A stretch of DNA of 64,000 bases from Natrialba magadii ATCC 43099. Its GTDB lineage: Archaea > Halobacteriota > Halobacteria > Halobacteriales > Natrialbaceae. Where the stretch lies: positions 930,001 through 994,000 of the forward strand of contig NC_013922.1 of assembly GCF_000025625.1 (NCBI RefSeq), read 5' to 3'. This document shows, piece after piece, positions 43,269 through 52,221 of the stretch. The position numbers and the translations under genes were made by a program. Below the pieces are notes generated by a model. The model was not told the origin of the DNA and made no database searches. It worked only from the letters and a program-made list of their open reading frames with translations. Numbering within the stretch: the first letter of the stretch is position 1; each line of letters starts with the position of its first letter.

Positions 43269-45362
43269 ATGCGTGCGAGATCGTCGTTCACTGAACGCGA
43301 CGTTCCCCCTCGACGGTCGCTTCTCGCGGCGATACTCGCATGTCTCGTCGTCGCTGCGCTTGCGGTCGGACTCGTTGCGACGCCGGCTGCGGCCCACGCC
43401 TACCTGAGCGAATCGGACCCGGCGAACGGCGAGCAGGTCGACGACGTGCCCGAGGAGGTCACCCTCTTCTTCTCGGGTGATGGTGTCGTCAACGCCGATA
43501 TCACCGTCGAGGGGCCGGACGGTGAGGTCGTCTCGGCTGAACCGGAGATCGATCCCGACGACACGCAGGTCGTGCGCGTGCCGATCGAAGACGCCGACAC
43601 TGAGGGTGGTGCTGACGCGGACGGCGACGACGGTGACGCTGACGGTGCGGATGGCATGTACACCGTCGACTGGGAGGTCCTCGCTGACGACGGCCACACC
43701 ACCTCGGGCTCGTTCTTCTTCGCTGTTGGCGACGAACCGCTCGACCGTGACGCCGTTCTCGAGGGGTACGAAGACGACGAGACGGACGAGTCGGTCCCAC
43801 CCGTCGAAGCAGGTGCAAAAGCGCTGTTGCTCGTCGGCGTCGTCGGTCTGATCGGCATTCCGGCGATCACGACCCTCGCAGTCGGTCCCGTCTTCGCTCG
43901 TGCGGAGCGACGAGAGGCAATCGACCGCCGCCTCACGCGACTACTGGTCGGTGCTGCAGCACTCACGCTCGTCGGCGCGTTCGCACTCGGACTCGCCCGG
44001 AGTACGGCACTGGGACCACTCTCCGTCGAGACGATCACCCAATTTACGGAGACGCCACTCGGTCAGGCCTGGCTCGTCCAGTCCGTCCTCAGCCTCGCGT
44101 TGGTCGGGCTCGCGGTAGCGATGACTCGTAGACGACCTCCCCGTCGCACGTCGCTCGTCGGCACGTTTATCGGGGCGCTCGCCGTCGCGGGCACGATCGC
44201 GTGGACGAGTCACTCGGCGACTGCGATCGACCGATTCCAGGGTGCGGTCGTCGATTTCGTCCACCTCGTCGGTGCCGGACTCTGGGTGGGTGGCCTGGTC
44301 GTCCTCGCGTTCGTCGTCGTTCCCCACGTTCGCGCGGCTGACACCGACGACCGATCCGCGCTCCTCGCACGCACGATCCGCCGGTACTCGGTCCTTGCGC
44401 TCGTCGGCGTCACGCTCGTCGTGACGACAGGACTCGCCCTCGCCTCGTGGCATGTCCCGACTGCTGATGGTCTTACGGACACGTTCTACGGCCTCACACT
44501 GCTCGCGAAACTGGTTCTCATCGCCGCCGCGCTCGCACTCGGCGGCATCACCCGATTCGTCCTCCTGGGCCGACTCGAGTCGGCCCACGAAACTGGGACG
44601 ACTGGCGACGTACGGCCGGCGAGCACGGACGGCGGCGTCGACCGGGACGACGACTTCACCACGGGCTCTCGAATTGCTCACGCTGTTCGACTCGAGGTCG
44701 CACTCTTGATCGTCGTCGTGCTCCTCTCGGGTGTACTCACGTCTGCACCGACGGCCGCGGTTGCGGGCGTCGATGACGAAGTCACCGAGGCAACGATCGA
44801 GTACGAGTACGACGACGTGCTCGTCGAGGTGACGGCGCTCCCGGTCGTCGACGCAACGAACGAGTCGTTCACGCTCGAGGTGGACGAGCCGATCGTCTTC
44901 GAGGTCACGTTCCTCGACGACGAGGAGCCGGTTGAGTCGGACCAATCCGTCCGGTTGCTTGCAAGCAGCGAGGAGGGCACGGAGATGGAAGTCGGACTCG
45001 AAGCCCACGACGACGGCACGTACGCGACGGTTCAACCCCTTCCCGACGAGGGTCACTGGGATCTTCGCGTGACCGGCGCTCCCGACGGATCGTACGTGAG
45101 CGAGTGGATCGATGCAACTGCCGTTGCAGCGGGTAGTCACGACGAGCACGAGCACGATCATGACGACGAGCACAACGGCCACGATCACGACCACGATGAC
45201 CACGCAGACCATGCCCACGACGAGCCCGCGGATCAGGCCCACGACGATCACGACTCGAGTCCCGACACCGCCTTCGCGACGCTGTTGCAGTTCGGGGCCG
45301 TCGCCATCGCTGTCGTCGGCTCGGTTGCCGTCGTGATCGAGGCAACTCGCTTCCGCGAGTGA
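43269..45362 (+). CDS. CopC-CopD fusion, copper resistance/uptake protein
   Basis: 697 residues. A signal peptide (about 15-42) leads to a CopC-like domain beginning 'AHAYLSESDPANGEQV', its first mature His being a copper ligand in CopC, and including 'DDGHTTSGSFFFAVG'. An Asp/Gly-rich insert lies at about 115-130. A CopD-type membrane domain of 8 helices follows (about 180-470, with 'WTSHSATAIDRFQGAVVDFVHLVGAGLWVGG'), then an extracellular beta domain, a His/Asp-rich stretch (about 635-675) that could chelate copper, and a last helix. It lies 3 nt after the lipoprotein gene, so the two form an operon. Confidence 0.87.
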   Translation: MRARSSFTERDVPPRRSLLAAILACLVVAALAVGLVATPAAAHAYLSESDPANGEQVDDVPEEVTLFFSGDGVVNADITVEGPDGEVVSAEPEIDPDDTQVVRVPIEDADTEGGADADGDDGDADGADGMYTVDWEVLADDGHTTSGSFFFAVGDEPLDRDAVLEGYEDDETDESVPPVEAGAKALLLVGVVGLIGIPAITTLAVGPVFARAERREAIDRRLTRLLVGAAALTLVGAFALGLARSTALGPLSVETITQFTETPLGQAWLVQSVLSLALVGLAVAMTRRRPPRRTSLVGTFIGALAVAGTIAWTSHSATAIDRFQGAVVDFVHLVGAGLWVGGLVVLAFVVVPHVRAADTDDRSALLARTIRRYSVLALVGVTLVVTTGLALASWHVPTADGLTDTFYGLTLLAKLVLIAAALALGGITRFVLLGRLESAHETGTTGDVRPASTDGGVDRDDDFTTGSRIAHAVRLEVALLIVVVLLSGVLTSAPTAAVAGVDDEVTEATIEYEYDDVLVEVTALPVVDATNESFTLEVDEPIVFEVTFLDDEEPVESDQSVRLLASSEEGTEMEVGLEAHDDGTYATVQPLPDEGHWDLRVTGAPDGSYVSEWIDATAVAAGSHDEHEHDHDDEHNGHDHDHDDHADHAHDEPADQAHDDHDSSPDTAFATLLQFGAVAIAVVGSVAVVIEATRFRE

Positions 45363-45483
45363 CCGCCTTCACAGACGGAGCTGTGGGCTCTTCTCTCGGA
45401 CCACCGCCACCGCCACCGTCACAGGCAGGGATTGCCTCGGAAATCGCGAACACTTAGTACGGTGGCTTGCAACACACTCGATC

Positions 45484-46413
45484 ATGGGATTCGACGACAT
45501 GGACGTCGACACGATCTGGATGGACGGCGAATTCGTCGACTGGGACGACGCGCAGGTCCACGTCCTCACACACGGCCTCCACTACGGCAGCGGCATCTTC
45601 GAAGGTGCACGCTGCTACGACACCGAAAACGGCCCCGCAATCTTCCGCTGGGAGGAACACCTCGACCGTCTCTTCCAGTCCGCAAAGCCCTACGAGATGG
45701 AGATCGACCACTCACGCGAGGAACTCACCGAGGCGACGCTCGAACTCATCCGCCGGCAAGACCTCTCCTCGTGTTACATCCGCCCGGTCGCCTTCTACGG
45801 CTACAACTCACTCGGTGTCAGCCCCGAAGACTGCCCGACACGTACCGCCATTGCCGCCTGGCCCTGGGGTACCTACCTCGGCGAGGAAGCACTCGAGAAG
45901 GGGATCGACGTGATGGTCTCTTCCTGGCGCAAGCACGCCTCGAGTCAGGTGCCGACGAACGCCAAGACGACGGGGCTGTACGCCAACAGCCTGCTCGCGG
46001 GCGAAGAGGCACGCCGGAACGGCTACGCCGAGGCGCTGGTCCTCAACAAGGAGGGCAACGTCGCCGAGGGGCCGGGGGAGAATATCTTCCTCGTGCGCGA
46101 CGGCGAAATCTTCACGCCGGGACTCTCGGAGTCAATTCTCGACGGCATCACCCGCAACACGGTGATCACGCTCGCCGAGGATCTGGGCTATACGGTCCAC
46201 GACAACGTCTCCATCTCGCGGGGCGAACTCAACACGGCAGACGAACTGTTCTTCACCGGCTCTGCGGCCGAGGTGACGCCGATTCGGAAGATCGACAACG
46301 TCACCATCGGTGACGGCTCGCGCGGTCCAGTGACCGAGGACGTCCAGTCGCGGTTCTTCGATGTCGTCGAACGGACGACCGACGAGTACGACGAGTGGTT
46401 CCAGTACGTCTGA
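45484..46413 (+). CDS. ilvE: branched-chain amino acid aminotransferase
   Basis: 309 residues, typical for class IV PLP enzymes. It transfers amino groups to and from Val, Leu and Ile. Seen: 'WMDGEFVDWDDAQVHVLTHGLHYGSGIFEGARCY' (N-terminal region around the substrate gate), the PLP lysine in 'PTNAKTTGLYANSLLAGEEA' and 'GPGENIFLVRDGEIFTPG...ILDGITRNTVI' for phosphate binding. Stands alone between the CopCD gene and the convergent DUF502 gene. The ATG at 45484 is followed within a few residues by the conserved strand. Confidence 0.95.
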   Translation: MGFDDMDVDTIWMDGEFVDWDDAQVHVLTHGLHYGSGIFEGARCYDTENGPAIFRWEEHLDRLFQSAKPYEMEIDHSREELTEATLELIRRQDLSSCYIRPVAFYGYNSLGVSPEDCPTRTAIAAWPWGTYLGEEALEKGIDVMVSSWRKHASSQVPTNAKTTGLYANSLLAGEEARRNGYAEALVLNKEGNVAEGPGENIFLVRDGEIFTPGLSESILDGITRNTVITLAEDLGYTVHDNVSISRGELNTADELFFTGSAAEVTPIRKIDNVTIGDGSRGPVTEDVQSRFFDVVERTTDEYDEWFQYV

Positions 46414-46534
46414 GGTAGCTGCCCACTGTTGTTTCTGGAACCAGTTCGAGAATAGGTGCCGCGTTCAGTTTCTCCTCTGCCGTGACTGATGATCAGCGGC
46501 TGGCGTACTGGAAGACTCGCACACAGAAAACGGC

Positions 46535-47224
46535 TCAGTCGTCGTCGGACTGTGTCTTCTTCGCGCTGTTCTCGTCGATCACGTCGATCGGAACGCCCGC
46601 ATCCATGCCGCGCGTTCGGTCAGCATCACCGAAGCCCGCACTCAGTACCCGCGTAAGCGCCTCCTCCACGTCCTCATCTAGCTCAGTGATGCGCTCTGAC
46701 TGGACCTCGATGACGAATCCGGTCGTAATGTTCGGCGACGTCGGGAGAAAGAGCACCTCTCTGCCGTCTTCGGTGACTTTCCCCGTCTTGAACGCCGTCA
46801 TCCGGAGGCCGTCCCACACCTCGAGTTTGACCGGCGTCTGGAGCGAATCCTGCTTGCCGAAGGCGGTCTCTGCGGCCATCTTCGATGCGTTGTAAACGAC
46901 ACGCATAACCGGAACCCGGTTTGCGACGTTGTCGACGAGTCGCTCAACCAGACTGCCAAGCGTCGTCCGCATGAGATAGCCGACGGAAAACGTCAGGATC
47001 ACGAGGACAGTCAGTGCGACGACGACACGAAGGAACTGTGCGAGCTGCTCACGAGTCTGTTCACCGGAGATAAACGGCATCGGCTCGAGCGCCTCCGCCT
47101 CGAGAATGAGGCTGGGCGTAATGCCGGCGATGAGGCCGTAGAGCCAGTAGATGACGTAGAGCGTAATGAGGACGGGCCCGAGGACGATCAGGCCGCTCGC
47201 AAAGTCCCGCTTCCACGAAGCCAT
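46535..47224 (-). CDS. DUF502-family membrane protein
   Basis: 229 residues. Two hydrophobic helices ('GLIVLGPVLITLYVIYWLYGLI' and 'VVVALTVLVILTFSVGYLM') and a soluble domain with 'NRVPVMRVVYNASKMAAE', 'VFLPTSPNITTGFVIEV'-like text: the DUF502 pattern. Function unknown; the family is found in archaea and bacteria. The tail is acidic. It is followed by the proline dehydrogenase gene upstream on the same strand. Confidence 0.85.
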   Translation of the reverse strand: MASWKRDFASGLIVLGPVLITLYVIYWLYGLIAGITPSLILEAEALEPMPFISGEQTREQLAQFLRVVVALTVLVILTFSVGYLMRTTLGSLVERLVDNVANRVPVMRVVYNASKMAAETAFGKQDSLQTPVKLEVWDGLRMTAFKTGKVTEDGREVLFLPTSPNITTGFVIEVQSERITELDEDVEEALTRVLSAGFGDADRTRGMDAGVPIDVIDENSAKKTQSDDD

Positions 47225-47282
47225 GTCGACTCCCTCTCACTACGGGCTAATGAGCCCTTCCCTTTAGGTCACCACTTCGTCG

Positions 47283-48170
47283 CTACCGACCCACGATGGC
47301 CCGTAGCGCAAACCAGAGGTTCTCCTTTCGCTCCATAACGCGCCGATAGAAGTACGACTTCCAGCGCCCGCCATAGGGGACGTACTGCCAGACCTCGTGC
47401 TCCTCGGCGAGGTCGTACTGTGCGTCCTCTCGCACCCCCATCAGCATCTGAACCTCGAAGCCCGTGCCGTACTCCTCGTGGAGTTCGATGGCTCGCTCGA
47501 TCATCGCCGGATCGTGACTGCCGACCGCCACGCCGTCCTCGAAGTGCTCGAAGGCGTACTCGAGTAGCGCCTCGTATTCCTCGTTGACCCGCTGGGTGTC
47601 CGTGTAGGCCACGTCGGCGGGCTCGTCGTACGCGCCCTTGACGAAGCGGACCTTGCCGGGAACGTCGGCGAGCCGTTCGACGTCCTCGCGCGTACGCTTG
47701 AGGTTCGCCTGGACGCAGACGCCGACGCCGCCGTCGGCCCACGGGTCCGACGAGGATTGTGAGTCGTCAGAATCCTCGCCGCCGTAGTATTCGCGGGCGA
47801 GTTCCTCGTAGGCGTCGAGCGTCGCGTCGGTCGTCGTGTGGTCTTCCATGTCGATCCAGACGAAGACGCCGCGGTCGGCCGCCGTGGCGACGATGCCCTC
47901 GAGTTCCTCGCGGAAGACGTCTTCGCCCAGGTCGAGACCGAGCTGGGAGGGTTTGACGGAGATACAGGCGTCGAGATCGGCGTTTGCGATGTCTTCGACG
48001 AGCGAGCGGTACTCTGCGGCGTCGTCGCTTGCGGGTGCGCGGTCATCGTAGTGTTCACCGAGCAGATTGACGATTACGTTCACGTTCCGCTGATTGACGG
48101 TTCGAACGTGGTCGAGGGCCTCGGCGGGAGACTCCCCGGCGACGAACCGGTTTGCGATCGGCGGGATCAT
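47283..48170 (-). CDS. putA: proline dehydrogenase
   Basis: 295 residues. FAD-dependent (beta/alpha)8-barrel oxidising proline to pyrroline-5-carboxylate. Seen: 'ISVKPSQLGLDLG', 'FVWIDMEDHTTTDATL', 'VCVQANLKRTREDV', 'RFVKGAYDEPADVAY' and the C-terminal 'YVPYGGRWKSYFYRRVMERKENL' that closes the substrate pocket with two Arg. A Ser/Asp-rich insertion ('GGEDSDDSQSSSDP', about 127-142) sits in a loop. Divergent from carS. Confidence 0.93.
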   Translation of the reverse strand: MIPPIANRFVAGESPAEALDHVRTVNQRNVNVIVNLLGEHYDDRAPASDDAAEYRSLVEDIANADLDACISVKPSQLGLDLGEDVFREELEGIVATAADRGVFVWIDMEDHTTTDATLDAYEELAREYYGGEDSDDSQSSSDPWADGGVGVCVQANLKRTREDVERLADVPGKVRFVKGAYDEPADVAYTDTQRVNEEYEALLEYAFEHFEDGVAVGSHDPAMIERAIELHEEYGTGFEVQMLMGVREDAQYDLAEEHEVWQYVPYGGRWKSYFYRRVMERKENLWFALRAIVGR

Positions 48171-48408
48171 ACAGATATCCTCGTCACCCAGTCATAAGGA
48201 GTTTAATATCTCTCGCTGCCTGGTTCTCTCTGCTGGCGATTACTCTCTGATTGGTGAACGAATGGGCGCTAGTGCATCGGATTCGTGCCGGACCCATCAC
48301 CTCGGCGACGCGTTGTGGCGCTCGCGGATTCGCAGTCGAACGAACGTGTGCTCTCATCGCGGGCACGAATCACTGCCGGTTAAGGCGTTTCGGCGCATCG
48401 CGGCGAAT

Positions 48409-48954
48409 ATGGCAGTACTCGAGACAGTCGTGATCGCGTTCTGGGCGATGTTGCCGGCGTACGTTCCGAACAACGCGGCGGTGCTCGGCGGCGGCGGCCG
48501 ACCGATCGACGGCGGCCGGACACTGGGCGACGCGCGACTGCTTGGCGACGGCAAGACCTGGCGCGGAACAGCGTCGGGAATCACGGCAGGACTCGTCCTC
48601 GCAGGCGTGTTGACCCTTGTCGCCGACGACGTGAGCAGTGCGATTGGCTTTGCTGTACCGACGTTCGAGCCGCTCGCGGCGCTCGGACTCGCTGCCGGTG
48701 CGATGCTTGGCGACATCCTCGCCTCGTTCCTGAAGCGCCGCACCGGCCGCCAGCGCGGTGCGATGTTCCCCGGACTCGATCAGCTCGACTTCGTCGTCGT
48801 CTCGCTCCCGCTGACGGCGCTGCTCGCGACGGAGTGGTTCTTCACGTGGTTTACGTGGGACGTCATCCTCGTCGTCGTGGTACTGACGCCGATTCTCCAC
48901 GTGACGACGAACATGATCGCGTACAAACTCGGATTGAAGAACGAACCCTGGTAA
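48409..48954 (+). CDS. carS: CDP-archaeol synthase (CarS)
   Basis: 181 residues with five hydrophobic helices. It activates 2,3-di-O-geranylgeranylglyceryl phosphate with CTP, an archaeal membrane-lipid step. Seen: 'MLPAYVPNNAAVLGGGGRPIDGG', 'LLGDGKTWRGTASG', 'MLGDILASFLKRRTG' and 'FPGLDQLDFVVVSLPL', all typical. The ATG at 48409 gives the family start; the frame is open to 48094, but that extension overlaps the proline dehydrogenase gene in antisense and is not credible. Confidence 0.93.
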   Translation: MAVLETVVIAFWAMLPAYVPNNAAVLGGGGRPIDGGRTLGDARLLGDGKTWRGTASGITAGLVLAGVLTLVADDVSSAIGFAVPTFEPLAALGLAAGAMLGDILASFLKRRTGRQRGAMFPGLDQLDFVVVSLPLTALLATEWFFTWFTWDVILVVVVLTPILHVTTNMIAYKLGLKNEPW

Positions 48955-49016
48955 CGGAACAAATCGAGTACGATACGTTCCCGTTACAGTCCAATTCAAA
49001 CCTGGGAGCAACTGCC

Positions 49017-49559
49017 TTACGACGGTGTCGGCGGCAGCATCGCCTCGTCCATCCAGAACGACTTGACGGCCTTCCCGAGCGAGGCGAACTCGCCCGGTCC
49101 GTTCGGCTTCGTGAGGTAGGCGTTCGCGCATAGGTCGTAACTCCTGGCGATATCCTCGGTCGCCTCCGAACTCGTTAGCACGATAATAGGTAACGATGCG
49201 AGATCGGGGTCGCATCGAACCTCCTCGAGTACCTCGAAGCCGCTCGTTCGAGGTAGGTTGAGATCGAGCAAGACCAGGTCGACGGGAAGTGCTGAGTCGG
49301 TGTCGGTCTCGGCGTTCGAGTCCGAATCCGAGTCCGAATCCGAGTCCGAGTCACCCTCACTCTCAGTGTCAGCCCCGTCTCCGACGCGCTCTCGAAGGAT
49401 AGCAAGCGCTTCGTCACCGTCGCGGGCGGTGTGAAACGTCGTCTCGATATCGACGTCGCGAAACGCTTCCTGCGTGAGTCGGACGTCACCGGGGTTGTCC
49501 TCGACTAACAGTATGTGTACCGACTTGCGTGTCGATGGGGAGGAAGATTTCGTACTCAC
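49017..49559 (-). CDS. response regulator receiver protein with Ser-Asp repeat insertion
   Basis: 180 residues, a receiver-only response regulator of the Rcp1-like kind. Seen: the acid pair in 'LLVEDNPGDVRLTQEAF', the phosphorylated Asp in 'DLVLLDLNLPRTSGFEVL', 'PIIVLTSSEA' with Thr/Ser and the Lys in 'NAYLTKPN'. Odd: about 32 residues (62-93, mostly Ser-Asp and Glu-Thr pairs, from a hexamer DNA repeat) are inserted between helix 2 and the strand bearing the phosphorylated Asp, where family members are usually ungapped. It has no output domain; the kinase is not in this window. Confidence 0.9.
   Translation of the reverse strand: MSTKSSSPSTRKSVHILLVEDNPGDVRLTQEAFRDVDIETTFHTARDGDEALAILRERVGDGADTESEGDSDSDSDSDSDSNAETDTDSALPVDLVLLDLNLPRTSGFEVLEEVRCDPDLASLPIIVLTSSEATEDIARSYDLCANAYLTKPNGPGEFASLGKAVKSFWMDEAMLPPTPS
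49300..49366. repeat. hexamer repeat in the response regulator gene
   Basis: TCCGAATCCGAG-like hexamers, in frame, encode Ser-Asp and Glu/Thr pairs. Confidence 0.9.
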
Positions 49560-49591
49560 AGGTTACTAGCACAAAATCGGACTAGTCGGTT

Positions 49592-49613
49592 AAGGCTGTG
49601 TACAAACAGCCTT
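49592..49613. terminator. 8-bp perfect hairpin
   Basis: AAGGCTGT, loop GTACAA, ACAGCCTT. It lies between two minus-strand genes (hydrolase, then response regulator), so it may terminate the hydrolase transcript or act in the leader of the regulator. No U-run is visible. Confidence 0.4.
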
Positions 49614-49628
49614 GGTATGTGGGTCGCT

Positions 49629-49681
49629 CCCGGTCAGTTCCGGGTCGTGGCTACCGTGGATCAGAATCGGTTGAAACCGAT
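49629..49681. repeat. two small hairpins next to the hydrolase 3' end
   Basis: CCCGG/CCGGG (49629-49633 and 49640-49644) and ATCGGT/ACCGAT (49666-49671 and 49676-49681, loop TGAA). They lie in the same intergenic stretch as the 49592 hairpin and precede a 'CAGCCGATCA' direct repeat near 49691-49711. Confidence 0.55.
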
Positions 49682-49729
49682 CTCTGCCAACCCCAGCCGA
49701 TCACAGCCGATCACTGGTCGTGAGACCAA

Positions 49730-50686
49730 TCAGGAGCCGAGTTCCGCCCGAAGATCTCCGATAACATCGTCGTAGACGTCGTGAGTCCGCTCAATCTCCA
49801 TCGGCTCACGGGTCATGCCAAAGAACCCGTGAATCAGGTCGTCGTAGTTGCGATGAACCGTCTCCACGCCGGCGTCGTCGAGTCGGTCCGCGTAGGCCGC
49901 CCCGTCGTCTCGCAGCGGATCGAAGCCCGCCGTCACGACCGTTGCCGGCGGCAGTCCGGAGAGATCGTTCGCGAGTCGCGGCATCGCGTAGATGTTCCCC
50001 CGATCGAGTTCTCGATCGAAGTAGTGTCCCTCGAACCAGTCCATCTCATCGGTCGTCAGGATGTAGCCCTCGGCGTTCTCTTCGTAGGCATCCGTCCCCT
50101 CGACCGGCCCAGTCACTGGATAGAGCAGGAGCTGATAGGCGATGGCCGGCCCATCCTGATCGCGGCTGTAAAGTGCCGTCGCTGCCGCGAGGTTCCCACC
50201 AGCACTGTCACCCGCGAGCACGAGTCGGTCCGGGTCTGCGTCGAGCCCCGGTGCCGCATCGGCGGCCCACTCGAGTACGGCGTAGCAATCTTGCAGGCCG
50301 GCGGGGAACGGGTGTTCGGGTGCGAGCCGATAGTCGACACTGATGACGGGGTAGCCGGACTCGGAAGCGAGCTTTCGGCAGGTGCCGTCGTGCGTGTCGA
50401 TGCTGCCGATGACCCAGCCGCCGCCGTGGAAGTAGAGCACGAGCGGCTGGTCACCCCGCTCACCCGCCGGCCGTGGTTCGTAGACCCGGATCGGAACCTC
50501 GCCGTCCGGCCCGTCGATTGTCCGATCTGAGACGGACTCGAGTTCGATCGCTGGCTCGACGTCTCGCAGTTCGGCCATCAGCTGGCGGGCCGTTTCGACG
50601 GACACCTCGGTGAACGACGGTGCGTCGAAGGAATTGTAGAGGTCGAGGACGGCCTGGGCGTCGGGGTGAGGTTCGGCTGCGCGCAT
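49730..50686 (-). CDS. alpha/beta hydrolase (HSL/esterase-lipase family)
   Basis: 318 residues. Seen: the oxyanion motif '[11 protein letters not shown]', the nucleophile elbow '[11 protein letters not shown]' and a later 'GFDPLRDDG' (acid) and 'IHGFFGM' (His), together the catalytic triad of the hormone-sensitive-lipase-like family. Probable carboxylesterase with small ester substrates. The ATG at 50686 is chosen; the frame is open to 50902, but that extension is antisense to the pyrE start. Divergent from pyrE with about 110 bp between. Confidence 0.9.
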   Translation of the reverse strand: MRAAEPHPDAQAVLDLYNSFDAPSFTEVSVETARQLMAELRDVEPAIELESVSDRTIDGPDGEVPIRVYEPRPAGERGDQPLVLYFHGGGWVIGSIDTHDGTCRKLASESGYPVISVDYRLAPEHPFPAGLQDCYAVLEWAADAAPGLDADPDRLVLAGDSAGGNLAAATALYSRDQDGPAIAYQLLLYPVTGPVEGTDAYEENAEGYILTTDEMDWFEGHYFDRELDRGNIYAMPRLANDLSGLPPATVVTAGFDPLRDDGAAYADRLDDAGVETVHRNYDDLIHGFFGMTREPMEIERTHDVYDDVIGDLRAELGS

Positions 50687-50795
50687 GGTGTCAACAGGGA
50701 GTACAGTATGGCCTCCCAAAAAGATACGTCGCGGTCGCGGCGTCGGCGACTCGGTTCCACACCGCTTATTTCGGTTCGTCTCGCCACTACGAGCA

Positions 50796-51347
50796 ATGAC
50801 GGGCGATACCCAGACTGAGGCCCAGACCCAGACACTCATCGACGCGCTTCGCGACGCCGACGCCGTCCAGTTCGGCGAGTTCGAGCTCGCCCACGGTGGC
50901 ACCAGCGAGTACTACGTCGACAAGTACCGCTTCGAAACCGACCCCGACTGCCTCGAAACCGTCGCCGAGGCCTTCGCGGACCGCATCGACTCCGACGACA
51001 AACTCGCCGGCGTCGCTCTCGGTGCTGTCCCGCTCGCCGCTGCGACCAGCGTCGTCGCCGGCGCACCCTACGTCATCGCGCGCAAACAGCGCAAGGAGTA
51101 CGGCACGGCCAACCTGATCGAGGGCGAACTCGAGGAGGGTGAGGAAGTGGTGGTACTCGAGGACATCGTGACGACGGGGACGAGTCTGGTCGATGCGATC
51201 GAATCGCTTCGGGAGGCGGGCGCGACGGTCGACCGCGCGCTGGTGGTCGTCGACCGCGAGGAGGGCGGCCGCGAGAACGTCGAAGATGCAGACGTCGAGA
51301 TGGAGGCACTGGTGACGGCGAGTGAGTTGCTGGCTGATCAGGACTGA
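50796..51347 (+). CDS. pyrE: orotate phosphoribosyltransferase
   Basis: 183 residues. Makes orotidine-5'-monophosphate in pyrimidine synthesis. Seen: '[21 protein letters not shown]' (the flexible substrate loop in archaeal PyrE), '[13 protein letters not shown]' and the PRPP loop '[18 protein letters not shown]'. The ATG at 50796 precedes a Thr/Gln-rich hydrophilic N-terminus. The short C-terminal part is normal for archaeal PyrE. Confidence 0.95.
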   Translation: MTGDTQTEAQTQTLIDALRDADAVQFGEFELAHGGTSEYYVDKYRFETDPDCLETVAEAFADRIDSDDKLAGVALGAVPLAAATSVVAGAPYVIARKQRKEYGTANLIEGELEEGEEVVVLEDIVTTGTSLVDAIESLREAGATVDRALVVVDREEGGRENVEDADVEMEALVTASELLADQD

Positions 51348-51368
51348 GGTAGCGGAGGAACTCGACGA

Positions 51369-51456
51369 ACTATAGTAGCCACTGCAAGTCACTGCACACC
51401 TGATCGCCAGCCTGCTCGGCGATCAGTGTGTAACTAGTTGCAGTTGTTCCTATAGT
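51369..51456. mobile_element. MITE-like palindromic element, short copy
   Basis: About 86-88 bp bounded by ACTATAG and its inverse. The two ends are imperfect inverted repeats: CTATAGTAGCCACTGCAAGT on the left and, read from the right end, CTATAGGAACAACTGCAACT. A related element lies at 58642-58840 in the opposite orientation. It codes for nothing and no clear target duplication is visible. Probably a non-autonomous transposon remnant mobilised by a transposase encoded elsewhere. Confidence 0.7.
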
Positions 51457-51489
51457 GACCTGTTGTGGAATCGACGTGCTACCGACCGG

Positions 51490-51846
51490 CTACGCGTCCC
51501 GTTTGGCCTTGTACCGACGGTAGATCCCCACCGAGAGGACCAACGCTCCCACTCCAGCGACTGCGAGTGATCCACCGACGACCCACTGGCCACGGAATCC
51601 GACCAGCATCGCACCGAGACTCGCTGCGAAGATTCCGCCGTGAACGAGGACCCCGACGGTGACGAACGCAAGCAATGTCGACCGATCGATCGACTCGAAC
51701 GTACTCGCAATGTCCTCATCGGCTTCTCCGCCTCCGGTGGAGCCGTCGCCGAAGGGATCGTCGAGCGAGTCATCCCCAAACGGGTCCTCGAACGGATCGT
51801 CGTCTGATGGGTCCAACACGTTGATTTGTTGGCGAGGTGGACTCAA
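51490..51846 (-). CDS. small membrane protein, unknown function
   Basis: 118 residues. The N-terminal 45 residues are Asp/Pro/Phe-rich ('DPFEDPFGDDSLDDPFGDG', a short internal repeat of DPFGD). Two hydrophobic helices follow ('LLAFVTVGVLVHGGIFAASLGAMLVG' and 'WVVGGSLAVAGVGALVLSVGIY'), then a basic tail. No family recognised. It lies between the MITE-like element and the thrS leader, transcribed on the minus strand. Confidence 0.7.
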   Translation of the reverse strand: MSPPRQQINVLDPSDDDPFEDPFGDDSLDDPFGDGSTGGGEADEDIASTFESIDRSTLLAFVTVGVLVHGGIFAASLGAMLVGFRGQWVVGGSLAVAGVGALVLSVGIYRRYKAKRDA

Positions 51847-51847
51847 A

Positions 51848-52221
51848 ACCGTTCGGCTGTCGTTTCTATCACTCAGTCCACCATTGGTTCCGGCTCATTC
51901 CGTTCTGTCTGCCCGGTTTCGTTTCGATCCCGTGTCCGTCGGAGCCCCCTCATCACAATGTTTTTATCCTGCACCGGACAAACCGTAGCTACGATGGTAG
52001 GTGTCCGCTTTACAGGGGCTTTCGCCCGCTTCTAACCCTCACCTACCGCTCGCTGTGTCGGCCGCGACCCACAGCAGAGCGGCAGACGTGCACGCCGCAC
52101 ACGGCCACGAACTCGGACTCGGAAACGGACGCGGACGCGGACGCGGTCAGGCGGACACCGATCCGAACTTCTCGCAGGGCCACCACCAACAGAAGTTCAC
52201 CAGTCACAACCAGCCAGAGCC
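51848..52221. other. upstream region of thrS; no full gene
   Basis: Apart from the leader structure at 51961-52047 it holds a GGACGC hexamer run near 52115-52140 and several short open frames that I do not support. The region from 52048 to 52221 shows no clear feature. Confidence 0.5.
51961..52047 (+). promoter_or_regulatory. thrS promoter and structured leader with 13-codon ORF
   Basis: A TATA-like TTTTTAT at 51961-51967 stands about 30 nt before an ATG at 51994, which opens a 13-residue reading frame (MVGVRFTGAFARF) ending at 52035. Overlapping it, GGTAGGTG (51996-52003) pairs with CACCTACC (52040-52047), and inside that GGGC TTTC GCCC forms a smaller hairpin. The RNA would start with a stem-loop enclosing the mini-ORF. 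The thrS ATG is 174 bp farther on. Confidence 0.5.
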
